A stretch of 64,000 bases of DNA from Lyophyllum atratum (lineage: Eukaryota > Basidiomycota > Agaricomycetes > Agaricales > Lyophyllaceae). The stretch is taken from contig JACGCN010000030.1 in assembly GCA_014905825.1 (NCBI GenBank), positions 310,001 through 374,000 of the forward strand, read 5' to 3'. Positions 1 through 11,317 of the stretch are shown here, in pieces (the first letter of the stretch is position 1; each line of letters starts with the position of its first letter). A model generated the notes under the pieces. The model saw only the letters and a list, made by a program, of their open reading frames with translations. It was not told where the DNA came from and did not search any database. Both the position numbers and the translations under genes were made by a program.

Positions 1-127
1 ACACCCGCTACCGGTGGTCCACCCATATCACCCTCCGCGTCATTTCCTGCAACAAAACTGGCAGGCTGTCCCACTTCTCCTGCGCCGCCGTTGTTGCCTG
101 CCCGGCGTCTGAGCCTCCTACAGCGGG

Positions 128-690
128 CTATGGACGGTTGGGCTTGCTAGTTGACGTCTGAGGGAGCTTCTTTGGGCGTGGAGGCTTCGGTGGTTTGAGC
201 TTTACGGGGTGCATGATGTCACGCGACTTGATCGTGACTTTGAGATCGAGTTTGGACACGAGCTCTGGCGCTGTTGCCATAGTACTCCCTGGGGGCGACG
301 GTCTTGGTATTCCTCCAGTGAGGATGCCGTCGATGCGGAGCCCAAGAGAACGCAGCAGGGCGAGGGCGAGGGCGGTGGCGGTGGCGACTGCGCAGGGTGG
401 CTGGGGCGGTTTCGGGCGTCCAGGGAGAGGCGGAGAGGTGGGCGCTGGAGACACGGAGGGATGGGTGTACCTGGCGGAAGAGCATTGGTCTCTGGGGCCT
501 CTGTTGTGCCCATGCTGTTCTGTGCATCATCTATGCCTGCCTCCTCATCAAGCGACATGACGCCGAGCATGAGATGGAATCGCATGGGATCAATCACGAC
601 TGATTTGTCGAGGCCACAGATGGGCAGCCTTTCTTGTGCCATCCAGGCTGGAAGAAACGAGCCTGTCCCGCATCACCGTAGAGTAGAGTA
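128..690 (-). pseudogene. Degenerate ASCC1/AKAP7-like (2H phosphoesterase family) gene fragment
   Basis: The minus strand reads LDKSVVIDPMRFHLMLGVM, which resembles the first 2H-phosphoesterase block of ASCC1/AKAP7-NLS proteins (usually HLTLGVM). A second frame lower down reads ALALLRSLGLRIDGIL, like the helix that follows in that family, and ends with a lysine/proline-rich tail and a stop at 128. The two pieces lie in different frames, so either an intron of about 100-200 bp or a frameshift separates them. The catalytic H-x-T reads H-L-M, so the first catalytic threonine is missing. ASCC1-type proteins act in nucleic-acid alkylation repair and transcription coactivator complexes. Family assignment is tentative because only one block is convincing; a chance resemblance of a short stretch is the alternative. 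Confidence 0.38.
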
Positions 691-759
691 CGGTCGGTGT
701 GCTGCGCAGCGGAGGTGGTGAGGGAATGAGAAAGTCAACACGAGATGAGATGGCGCTTA

Positions 760-2838
760 CAACAGGGACTGCGAGAACTTTGATAATCAAGATTAGCCCT
801 TAGCTAGAAAGACAGTACCCTAGTGTGTGAGAGACCCAGATAGAGGTCAACAAGCAGTGGGCGGCCAGAAAACGCGTGGAATAGAGAAGGAGAGAGGCAA
901 GACGCGGAACACAATTTACACGGGTGACATAAACGTGACAGCGGGAAAAAATGTGCGGTAGTTATCCCTTTGTCATAGTTGCATATGTTCTGAGAGCACT
1001 CACACATTGTAAAAGAACATATTTAACTACTACAGTACCAGTATAATATCCAATCGACAGCGGTAAAGAGATACGAGGCAGACTCTATGCTTTCCGTCCC
1101 AAATTGGCGTACAATTCACGTGACCCGATCGCAGTACATGGGGTCCCCATCAAGAAATTTCATTCTCAGATGGTCGGCAGAGCGCGACCGTCTGGCTTTC
1201 CATAGTACCCGCTTGCTTGTACGTCGGGATACTTCCGGGAACGCCCTTGTTCAGGAATTGGACCGCTGGGTGTAATATAACATAACATAACATAACCTGT
1301 GAGAACGTAGCGTAAGACTCAAGTGGGACATGATGCATGAAAAGGCGATCTGATTATCTTCAGCCAGTGCGTGATGGGGAGGAGATGGTGACGGGACGTT
1401 TGAACCGTTGAGTCAATTCTGAATTTTGGATCGTGTCGCCATCAACCGATGCATGTGACGTCACCTCAGGGTGGGCAATTTCGCGTCCGACGATTTCTCA
1501 TTTCTCACAAGACCATCCCATCTGCCACGCGGCACGGAGCTCTAGTAGACCGTGTTGACGAAGTTAACACTGCAAGTTTTCATCCAGGCGAAGTCCATTT
1601 TTGCGTCGACTCATGGCCTACTTTGGTTGTACTTTGGCTACCACGAGCCCGGTTTACTGAGGCAGGGAGACGGTTTAGCACAAGATCCCCGAATCCGAAT
1701 TGCTTGCTCGAGGTCCCTAGGCTTTATGTTATCTTTCCAGACGCAGGTCGCAGAGGTATTCGCCGACTCATCAATCGCAAGGGCGGCAAGGCTGAGACTA
1801 ACGCCGGGAGTCGGGACGTTGATTACCTCACTCCGCTTTTCATCGTTCTTTCGACCTCATCCAGACCTACTTCATGACTACCATTATACCCGGTGTTGAT
1901 TTCAAGCTACCGGTTTGCTCACATTATCCGGCCACGCCCTCCAGGTAGCACTACGACATCAACGCGATCATGGCGATAAGTTGGCGATAAGTCTGTGGAC
2001 TCCCCGAGCGGCTACGTACCGCAAGGTTGGTTTGCACCTGCTCAATACGCGGAGGTCCTCGAGGTCAAAGATCAACCAACTACAGAAACTGGTCGGAGGA
2101 CTCGCAATGAAGGCAAGGCTAAACAATATGCTTGAGGGCCAAGTTCGTGCTCGACATAGGCAGGAACCACTGCTTCATCGACAAATATGCTCTCAGCGCG
2201 ATTCATCCAGGCAAGGGCGAGGGCGAGATGCGATAGTTTCGTGTACAAAATCAATAAGTCTTCATGAGTCGCAGAGTCATGACTGGCACTACTCTATAGA
2301 CCTATCCGCCTTATGACTAATCGGGGGGTACTGGTCTCGATGTGGCGTCTGGTCTATATCCTTGTAACGTGCATTCCAGCTTATCATTTCTCAGGAACTT
2401 CATTTCTTTTGTTCCTTCATAACCGCGTTCTGTATTCTGCCCTGACAAGCTGTACAATGCTTTTCGTCATACTTGCCGAAATGAAAAATCGTTGAATCAT
2501 ATATCCATATCCACCCTCTGATGGGCTCATTCTCGTCCTCTGGTGTTGTTTGCTTGGGTCGCTGGGTGTGTTATTCTGCGAAGGAGAGCCACACATATGG
2601 AGACCTTGAGCCATCACAAGGCATTCTATCGAGATTAGGATCAGGAATAGAGAACCAAGCGCCTAAGTGGGCACCGTGTCAATGTCAGGGACATCGGACA
2701 GCTCCGCTTATGCGCCCAGACCGTGCTGCGAGTAATAATATGTAGGATATAGATTTATAATAGAACAGGCCCATACTCGAGTATACACATGGGCACTGCA
2801 GAAACCAGGATTCAAAATCGAAGTCAGAATCAATGTGC
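760..2838. other. No convincing gene; intergenic
   Basis: Open frames here are short and none shows a recognisable domain. A short AACAT pentamer repeat lies at about 1275-1297. A coding-like stretch near 2150-2240 (plus strand, containing NHCFIDKYALSAIHPGK) ends in a stop and has no intact neighbourhood; it may be a relic exon of an unknown gene. Confidence 0.5.
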
Positions 2839-4533
2839 TTAATCCGAGTCATCGTCGTCGTCATCCTCTGTGACGACGTTCTTGACGAACTTGCGCAACG
2901 CAGCCACGCAGCCTGGCTGAACATGGCGACAATTGTCGAGGACCAACATCTCAAGAGCCAATCCTGCCTCCTGCCTCGCCTTCAGACAGTCTTTGAGGCT
3001 ATTGTAACAGCTTTTCCTGGGCCCATCCTCAGGATAATTACAGTGATTATTGAAGGTCCAATTGGAGATGGTCAATCGGCGTAAAGCTTCGAATGCGAGA
3101 TGAGCAGCGTGACCTAATTGACCAGGTATGGCCAAGGAGTTGTCTGAAAACACACTGAGAAAGCCAGCACAGCCAGACCCGACTTCGAGGCTCTTGAGCC
3201 GACTGAGGCCACGAAGGTGATTCATCCAGGTTGCTCTGGGCAAAGAGACACGGTCGACCACCAGTATTTCCGTCTGTCCTAGGCTTGGAAGTGCTTGTAT
3301 AGTGTCCGCCATAAGCTCGACGACAGGATGATTCAACGGGAAGAACTGGATGTGGAGTTGGGATCGGCATCTGTTTTGAGCTGCGTTTGCGGGAGTGTCA
3401 GGGCATGTGTCAAGAATGATCTCGCGCAGATGAATTTCGAGGGAGCGGATCGGTTGTTGTGCCTTCCTTATCAGACCATGGGCCAACCTCTGGGTCAAAG
3501 AAACAACAACGGTGCGGCCATGCTCGTGCATCGCGTTGACCTTGCACATAACCATGGCATAAATAGTCGTAGGGTAGGTGATATGGTCTAGGAGGAAAGC
3601 ACATGTAGGAAGGTCACATGCTATTGCGAGATCGACGAGTAGCGGGAGGTTGACGACGGCTGTGCGTTGGGTGGAGGTACTATTCGCCCCAGCGTGGCGG
3701 AAGTCACATTCGAAAGATTCAAGGAATGGCATGTTCGAAAGGGCGGAAATGATGTGCTCGGCAGGCGGAGGAAATGCACTCAGAACTTTGAGGGATTTGA
3801 GATTCATAAAGGGTAGGGCTCGCCAGTTCAAGCAACCTGTCAAGACGCGGAGGCGCGATAATTGTGGCGCCTCCCCAGCAAACAGGTAATACGGCAGCTT
3901 GTTATAGGGAGCGAAGTGTAAGAAGGAGATATCGAGGGATTCTAGAAGCGGCGCAGGAGAATCGAGAAGGCCGACAAGCTCCGTAAAACGCTCGCTTCCA
4001 AGGTTGCCTTGATGTAGCGCGAGTTCCTTGATACGTGATAGCTGGCTCATAGTGGCCTTGACGGCTGGGGCCTGCTCGCATGGTACGCACAATAGCTTTG
4101 TACCTATCGGCGTACCGGAGAATATGAGCATGATGGTGAGAGGCGCCATTTTGGAACGCGCCAACATTTCCTTCGCCCACGTCGGCCGATGAAACGGTAT
4201 ACGACTCCAGAGACTCGGGCATTCCAATGCAACGCGGCGCCAATGCGAGCATACGTGAGTGACGTGGAGCAACTGAACCAAATAGGAAGGCAAATGTACC
4301 CCGAGATTGTACTTGAACACCTCCACGAGAAGTTCTGGCGGAAGGCGAAAGACGAGGCTCAATTCGTTATGGTATCGCTGCCAGGAACGTATTTCTTCTT
4401 GGATGCGTACGTATGCAGCCTCCCGGATAGTGGTGCTACTAAAAGCGGTGGCTCTGCCAGCACCTTGAATAGAAACTGAGATTTGAGCGTAATGTTGGAA
4501 GCGACAATGGAATATCCTACCATCCATGAGCAC
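2839..4533 (-). CDS. F-box domain protein (basidiomycete expanded family)
   Basis: Single uninterrupted 564-residue frame. Residues about 62-112 form an F-box: LPPELLVEVFKYN followed by THVCSHWRRVALECPSLWSRI, the usual basidiomycete pattern (L-P-x-E-L, then V-C-x-x-W-R). The rest is leucine-rich and irregular, as in the substrate-binding half of these proteins, and the C-terminus is an acidic DDDDDDSD tail. F-box proteins link a target to the SCF (Skp1-Cullin) ubiquitin ligase; the target cannot be told from sequence. A clear paralogue lies in inverted orientation at 19,813-21,546, with similar N-terminus (RATAFSS, REAAY, RIQEEIR) and length. Two in-frame ATGs lie at the start (4533 and 4527); the second, ATGGATGG, matches the upstream sequence of the paralogue and may be the true start. 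Confidence 0.85.
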   Translation of the reverse strand: MLMDGRIFHCRFQHYAQISVSIQGAGRATAFSSTTIREAAYVRIQEEIRSWQRYHNELSLVFRLPPELLVEVFKYNLGVHLPSYLVQLLHVTHVCSHWRRVALECPSLWSRIPFHRPTWAKEMLARSKMAPLTIMLIFSGTPIGTKLLCVPCEQAPAVKATMSQLSRIKELALHQGNLGSERFTELVGLLDSPAPLLESLDISFLHFAPYNKLPYYLFAGEAPQLSRLRVLTGCLNWRALPFMNLKSLKVLSAFPPPAEHIISALSNMPFLESFECDFRHAGANSTSTQRTAVVNLPLLVDLAIACDLPTCAFLLDHITYPTTIYAMVMCKVNAMHEHGRTVVVSLTQRLAHGLIRKAQQPIRSLEIHLREIILDTCPDTPANAAQNRCRSQLHIQFFPLNHPVVELMADTIQALPSLGQTEILVVDRVSLPRATWMNHLRGLSRLKSLEVGSGCAGFLSVFSDNSLAIPGQLGHAAHLAFEALRRLTISNWTFNNHCNYPEDGPRKSCYNSLKDCLKARQEAGLALEMLVLDNCRHVQPGCVAALRKFVKNVVTEDDDDDDSD

Positions 4534-5706
4534 TCGGGCGAGAGAAGTTCCTATACCCTATCAGTGTCCGCGCGGGGATGCCAACTTCAAGTTTCCAACT
4601 TCCAGTCACAACAACCTAGTTTGTCACCAACTTCCCGAACAAATAATGTCATGATCAGGGGTCACCACACTGAAGCTGCGCCGAACTGCCCCCGTCCGTT
4701 CTTTCAATAGCTTTCAGTGGAACCTTTCAATCTTTCCATCCGAATCTTCGTTGGCGCTTACTTGCATGAGCAGTTGATTACCGCTAATGGGTATGCGCAC
4801 TCTGAAGCACAGCCGGGAGCGAGCAAGGGAGAAGGAGGGAGAAGGTCAGTGCGAAACAAGCTTGATTAGTGTTCGTGGTAAAGAATAGGAAGGACTGATT
4901 GTGTCTGTCTAGGAGAGACTAGTGCTGTGGAGTTCCTCGCGGTGCCAGTCGGCGATGTATGATGATGTCTTAGTCGCCACCAGGTATAGTCAACTTGACC
5001 CCACCCCTTCATCCTCGCTTCAATCGAGCCTAGAACTTCCTGTACGTCAGCCCTCGTCGCACTTCGAAGAAGGTCACTAATTTCCTGTCTGTTTCCTTTA
5101 TCCCAGGTGACGTTGCAGTCAGTCTTCAGCCTAGACCAATCCCCATTGTGAGTGGTCGTCACCGGGTTGTAAGGACAAGGCTCGCACGGATCGATGGCAG
5201 GAGGAGGGCTCGGCTACTTGTGGAGGAAGTGAAGGAATTGAAGAGGGTCGAGCTATGATGACCTAGTCACGGTAGAGGGGGGGAATGCTGATGCATGCGA
5301 GCAGGCAGCCCACGCGGCTCGTGCTGCTCACGCGCGGCATCGTTGCGCAGGGTACGGTTCGGTTTTACCAGAAGAAGTTGAGACTGCTGTGAAGGGTGTC
5401 GGGGGGAGGGTAGACCCTACACAGTTACACACTATGGCTGTAGATATAACTAATATATATCATTCCTACAATGCATATCTCTCCTGATTACAGTATCTAT
5501 TGAGGCGGGAGAGGATCCGAATGCCTATACGACGACCTGAAGCGCGAATATCTAGAGTTTGCCCAAATAAGGAAGTGGCGGCGCCGCCGGTCTGAACAGT
5601 GAGCTCGAAGGTGAGAGGAGGGCCTATCCAAATCGGGGTATACAGGCGGGACTGGGTGTGTGAGAAAATGTTGCTACCTTCTAAATTAGAGCAATATTCG
5701 CAAATA
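4534..5706. other. Intergenic with dispersed repeat copy; no recognisable gene
   Basis: Contains dispersed repeat copy A (4680-4960). A 98-residue minus-strand frame (4866-5162) has no recognised domain and lies partly within that repeat, so it is not called as a gene. The segment ends at the Helitron insertion site. Confidence 0.5.
4680..4960 (+). repeat. Dispersed repeat, copy A
   Basis: Shares diverged blocks with 13,990-14,220 in the same orientation, for example TTTCCATCCGAATCTT, the GAGCGAGCAA-GGGAGAAGG stretch and AAC-AGCTTGAT, then a GAGTT-CTCGCGGT block. Part of it (TGTCTAGGAGAGACTAG and flank) is also found inverted at about 15,560-15,640. Copies A and B flank the Helitron, so the repeat probably predates it. 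Confidence 0.6.
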
Positions 5707-5732
5707 CTAGCAGCTACCCGTGCTTCGCACGA
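5707..5732 (-). other. Helitron 3' terminus: hairpin plus CTAG
   Basis: On the minus strand: stem CGTGC, loop GAA, stem GCACG, spacer GGTAGCTG, then CTAG|T. Position and spacing match the rolling-circle termination signal of Helitrons. Confidence 0.9.
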
Positions 5733-5962
5733 TATGGTGAGCCAGGATAGGACGTATGTCGATAGTTGCGAACATGCTTGATATAATAAACAAAGAAATA
5801 ATTATAGATTATGCTAAAAGTAGTCCTTATGGTACGAAAGCAAAGCAAGGAAGAGAAATTTATGCTGGAGGTATGTTCTCGGCGCCGTCATTCTTGCGCC
5901 GCTTGGATGCGAAAGGGCTTGGAGTGTCAAAAGATCCCCTCAATTTCCTCTTCCCCAGCTTG

Positions 5963-6817
5963 TCAGGTGTTGCTACAGGAACTCGAAGGATGTGAGCCAT
6001 TGCAAGAATGATGTGACTGAAGAAAAGGCGTACTTGGACTTTCGGATTGGGCAGGAGTGGTTGGATGACCTAGAAAGGTTATGTTATCCACGTCAACAAA
6101 GAACCGGATAGGCCTTCCTGCATCGTCCTGTTCCATACGCTTGATGAAGCCCCGAATGTGGACATAGGTATTCGCTGAGGGAACAGGTTTTTTGTTGTTC
6201 TTGTTGTAACGGGGTGAGTCAGGAATGAGAGCTCGTGCGGGAAAAACTGAGTCGTCTCGGTTCTCTCTCAGAGCAGCGGTATATTGAGGAGCGTGTATAT
6301 CGAATGCCGCGTCGTTTCTGTCGATGTTCTTCGGCAAGCCGCAGATATCAACGTAGGGTTGGACTCTAAGGTCGTCAACATCAGCCGGCATCAGCTATAA
6401 AGATTTATCAAAAAACATTAGATAGGCACAAATGAATAGGAAGTTGAAGCGCACAAATTGGATATCTCCCACCAAGTGATAATCTTCTTCACCGAGATCC
6501 CTTGAATGGATATTAGCCCCTTTGACCATCTTAGCTACCTATGTTGAGTATGAGTATCTGCATTTTTCAAGAAAAGGAATATAACGCACAGTCGTGTACA
6601 CAAAGTAGTGACCAATGTCACCAAACGCAAGATCATTTGCATTGAAATATCGAAGGCACGCTACGATAGTCGTAGATGGGTTGACGTAGAACTGAGCATC
6701 AAATACGATAGACTTCCCAGTTGTGGTAGTCCCGTTCTTCAGTGTGATGGGCTCCGGTCGAGGGTTTTCAAGGATGGCTATGCCCACAATTGAAGCTGAG
6801 CCTGTTGGGGATGGCAT
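5963..6817 (-). CDS. OB-fold (RPA-like) accessory protein of the Helitron, candidate
   Basis: Several exons on the same strand as RepHel and downstream of it. The first (6817 downward) encodes a segment ending LAFGDIGHYFVYTTV. A short exon around 6450-6535 contains MVKGANIHSRDLGEEDYHLV, and the last long one contains ALIPDSPRYNKNNKKPVPSA and YVHIRGFI with RFFVDVDNITFLGH. Alternating beta-strand-like stretches and the K-K-P-x-P...Y-V-x-I-x-G-F/Y pattern resemble single-strand-binding OB folds. Plant Helitrons often carry RPA-like genes, and a single-strand binder would suit rolling-circle replication. Family assignment is by pattern only; no catalytic motif is seen. Splice sites were partly read (intron around 6395-6450 ends in TAG), so exon ends are approximate. 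Confidence 0.55.
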
Positions 6818-7054
6818 GTGGAGAAGTGAAGCTTGAGAAGAGGTATCGACAATAGTAGTGAGATGAGTCTCATGAGCGACTGCATTTTAAAGGCCATAGC
6901 CGCCAAGAAATTGTGAAAGTGCTGGAATTTTCTGGAGCAATCGTAGTACATGGCGGCGTCGAGACAATTTGGACCTGTTTACTATGAGTTGCGACTGTGC
7001 ATGATGTGTTAAAATTGTTATCTAAGATATGTATCTAGAGAATACAAAACCCTA

Positions 7055-10000
7055 CTACTCGTTAATATCGTCATCGTACAACACTTCAGGATACACAATA
7101 TTCTTGGTCCGTGCTGCTGTCGCATCATCTGGAAGCAGAACCTTGATCCGACTCCCTGAGGTTGCACGTGAAAGAGCGACATAGAGCTGACCGTGGCTGA
7201 AGACAGGCTGGCGGAGATCGAGACCAACGTACTTTACAGATTGGCCCTGTGCTTTGTTGATTGAGATTGCAAACGCGAGACGCACGGGAAACTGCCTTCG
7301 TCGCATGATGAATGAGAAGTCGGGGGATTTGGCAGATGGTGTGAGACTGATTCGAGGAATGAAAGCGGTTTCGCCATCGTGCTGGCCACCGAGGACCTTC
7401 ACCTCCAAAACCCTATCGGACCCCCTCAGAACAACAACCCGGGTCCCGTTGCACAGCCCACGTGAAGGTGCAAGATTGCACAGGAGTATCAGAGGACAGC
7501 CTGGTTTGATGGAAAGCTCTCCCGGAGGCAGTCCCGAGGCATCCAGGGAACGGAGATACTCCACAGGAACAGCACGATCAATGTTGTCGGCGTCCGCCCC
7601 AGCCTCGGTGACAACAGAATCTGCGCTGAGGAAAGTCTGTGCCACACCTGACATTCGTGTCAAGACTTGACTGTTGATGATATCGACGTCGCTGTTCCGG
7701 GGAGCAAGTATGATACGTTCGAGGAAGTAGTCGGGATGAGGTGTGGGGCCATCAATGTCTGGATATATGAAGTTGATGAGAGAGTCCTCGGTCTCGATCC
7801 ACATGTGCTCAGGGAAGGCGACTGTGCCATCTTCGTCAGCGGTGCGCCCATGACCAATGTCCAGCAACCATCTCGCAAACTCGTCTTCTTCGGAACCGGG
7901 CTCTAACCGCATGTTCTTGTGAAGATGCAGCACCTTCACATCCTGCCATAAGTGGGACTTCTGCAACGACGCAGCGACAATTTCCCCTCGCGAGCCCTTT
8001 GGAATGACAGGCAAGATCTGTTGGAAGTCACCACCAAAGATCATTGTAATACCGCCAAAAGGTTTGGTGTTCCCGCGAATGTCCTGAAGGGTTCGATCAA
8101 GAGCCTCGGAAGCGAAGCGATGCTGCATAAGAGCCTCGTCCCAAATGATGGCCCGGGTCTCGCGCAAAAGAGCAGCGCGTAAGCTCTGCTTCGGAATTGC
8201 GCAAAAAGACTGATCGGTCAGTGTATCGACCGGAATCTTGAACATAGAATGCGCAGTACGACCACCAGGCAGGAGCAGGGCAGAAATCCCAGATGACCCG
8301 ACACACAGTATGATCCAGCCCTCAGAGCGAACCATGTGAGCTATTGCTGTATAGACATATGTTTTCCCACACCCTCCCGCACCGTTGAGGAAGAAAACTC
8401 CGCCGAGGTCATGTTGGATTGAGTTCATGATTTCGTTGTAGGCCGCGAGCTGATCATCGTTAAATTTCTCAAAACGCTCAAGTGCACGCTCCCGTTCAGC
8501 ATTCCGGTCGTAATCGAGTTGTTCTGCAATGAGGGGATTGACGGCAACAACATCCCAGTTGTGACGTGGCAAGGGCATTGGAGGGAAGTTTTGGAGGGAT
8601 TTTCCGTGCTCCTCAAGGTTCTTCTCGAGAAGATGGAGGCCATAGTCGTAGATGTCGTCGTCTGTAGGATCCATTCGACCAGTGCGTTGGAGAGCTCGAC
8701 GCAGGTCGTCGCAGATGTGCTCGCGAAACTCAAGCCATAGATGCTCTGGCTGAGAAGGATTGCAAAAGACCAGGATAGTCGCAAAAAGCCGTCTCAATTG
8801 CCGTCCTGTCTGCATCACTGAGGCCTCTTTTAAGCATTGTCTCCATTCCCCGTCATCTTCGAGCAACCCCCGTGCAAGACATGCCTCCCGAAAAGTGTCG
8901 TAGCGAACGCCTTGGTACGTGCGAACATCCTCGAAAGATGTAGGTCCCTTGACGACAGTAAGTAGTGTACGCAGATAGAATCGTTCTTCGGCGGTAGGTG
9001 GGACGAAATACATCCGTCCTAGAGCAAAACCCCGCTGTCGCTTAGCCCACTCCTTCCCTCGGTCCTTCCAGACGAAATGCTGAGGGAACTCCTGGTATGT
9101 ATACTGCCTCGCCTCCTCTCCAAGTTCGCCCTCATCACGATTGGCAGCAAAAAATGCTGTCAGTGTGGTCACCTCAGATTCGGAACGCTGAAGAAGGACT
9201 CGAGGGTCTTCATCCGGGTCGAACGTGACCATGTGCTGTCCAGGTAGATGAACCTGCAGCCGTACGACATTGGGAATCTGTTCATGAACATCGAAATGGA
9301 AGGTACGCCACGCCCCCTCAGCCGCTGCAATGTATCGACCATCGATGTATGAGCGAATCTCGTCGCGGTTGATTTCGAGTGTCGCACGATCCCCGCCCTT
9401 GTGGATGTACTTGAAGGGGTACTTGATGGAGCGGACAGTCGCTGAGCACTCTACATTGATATGGCAGTCGTAGGTGGCAGAAAAGTATGGATTATAAGGG
9501 ACAATCCAACGGTTGTCGATCATATGCCCCCGAACCTCGTAAGCTCGTCCATCTTGCGGTCGTGCGTACAAAGGATACCCATCGTCGCCCATGACCGTCG
9601 CATCCTGGAATGACTTTGGGTAGTGCTTTGTGCACCTCCCGTTCTCCATGCATGGCGCGCGGGGGTTGAGAGCGCCGCAGGGTCCATGGACCATACACTC
9701 CTTCACTGTTGCAAAGAGAAGTGGCTCTGTGTCGGGATCAGGCCAGAACGCTCGAATTGCGGAGTCGACATCTTCGGCAGTGAGGAGTTTGTGAGGCTCT
9801 TTGAGGATGATCAGGATATGCATGTGCGGAAGACCTCTCTTCTGAAACTCGATTACATAGACGTATGCGACGGCAAGTCCGAAGACCCCTTTCTTGTAGA
9901 TGTCATCGAGGATGGCACGTTTCTTGAGCTCAAAGACGCGAGCTACCAGGTCGGGGCGATCGTAGGACGTCTGGCCTGGCAGGAGCTCTCGTGTAATCTC

Positions 10001-11286
10001 CTTCCAGCGAGGATTCGCAGTGACGGTCATGAAAATGTCGACCTTCCTGAAGTAGCGGGCAATCGCCATCGCATCTTGAAATCGCTGTTGCATGTGTCGA
10101 GGACCTCCAATATACGACGACGGAAGGATGAAGCGCTGCCCCAGTTGATGTAGATCAACGTTTCCATCTTGGGCAGCATCGATAGCATCCTCGAGGCCGC
10201 TATATACGGATGCGCGAAGCTTGCCCTGATTCTTGCGCAACCAGCGCAGACGATCCTGGTCTGCACATGCCCACATATCCACCATGTATTGCTGAAGGAG
10301 GCGCCCACCACGTAGAATGGTCGAATATTCCCCACGTCGGGCATGAAGTCGAAAAGCGGCATATCGAGTGAGAGTAAGCTTGGCTGGTTCATTCTTGTCT
10401 GGTTGATGCATGAGCAGGTTCTTATGCCATCCGTGCTCGCCACGTGGAAAGAGGAGGACGTAGTGGAGGGGAGCATATGCCGGATGACTGTCCCAAATGC
10501 GATGAAGGCTTGCGTCTTCTAGCATGCGCCGACGAAGGATGATGTCCCGATTCTGGCCCTCTGATCCATCACCAGGCAATATGACCGCGACCTCCTCGGC
10601 TGTGGGCAGGTTATAGCGACGACGATCTCGTCCTTCCACCAATCGAAGCCGGATCTCAACATCCTCAGCATCTCCATACTCAGACAGAACTTCATGAGCA
10701 TGCTTGTAGATGGGGGCATAGCGATGGTTCGCGAGGAGCATGGTTTGCAAGGCTTGCATGGTGTCATGCCTGAGATTGCCATTACGATGCATTCGTTGCC
10801 GAAGAGCAACTGCGGGGTCATATATATACAGTTGCGAAAAGCTAGGAGGGGTGCCGTCAGGAGGTTCTAACGCTGCAGAATTATGGCTGAGTTGACCAAG
10901 TATCCGGAAAACCCAACCACCTCGCCGATTCACTGCCTTGTCATCTGTCACACCCAAGGATGTGAAAGCCAAGGCCATGTTGTACTGGCGAATGTTCTCT
11001 CGAAATTCCTTAGCCTGGGAATCATCTCCCTCGAGAAGGCCAAGTAAGGTATCCGGCGGCGGTGTTGATAAGGGGATTTGGACTTGACCATGGTCGCAGC
11101 ACATCCCAAACTTGGGGTTCCGCTTACTCGATGCTACAGTCTTCTCGGCCTCCCAGTGGAAAGCATGGCACAGTCGACACTCTACATCCATCCGGCCTAG
11201 GTCATGACGGGCAGCTGGCTCCTGATAAGGACGACGCGCAGCAAGAAACAGTCGGTTCCCGCGCGCTCCCTGAACACGGACACCAC
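7055..11286 (-). CDS. Helitron RepHel: HUH replication initiator fused to PIF1-type helicase (core exon)
   Basis: Open for about 1,410 codons from an acceptor at 11,287 to the stop at 7055. The N-terminal part has a zinc-finger-like Cys/His cluster (CRLCHAFHWE, MCCDHG). The Rep domain follows: DIFMTVTANP, the HUH motif in GLPHMHIL, and the tyrosine motif in KYPFKYIHKG. The helicase part has Walker A GAGGCGKT, Walker B-like IIWDEALM and a C-terminal SINKAQGQS-type PIF1 signature near VALSRATS. The enzyme nicks and rejoins one DNA strand and unwinds it during rolling-circle transposition. No stop or frameshift interrupts it. The ATG at 11,191 lies inside the exon, whose reading frame continues upstream to an acceptor, so the protein starts in earlier exons. 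Confidence 0.95.
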
Positions 11287-11317
11287 CTAAGAATTGATAT
11301 GATCAGGAAAGCAAGGA

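Noticed and set aside
1449..2316. Overlapping plus-strand frames of 115-142 codons
   Set aside because: No domain, no splice structure and no consistent frame; at most a decayed exon near 2,150-2,240.
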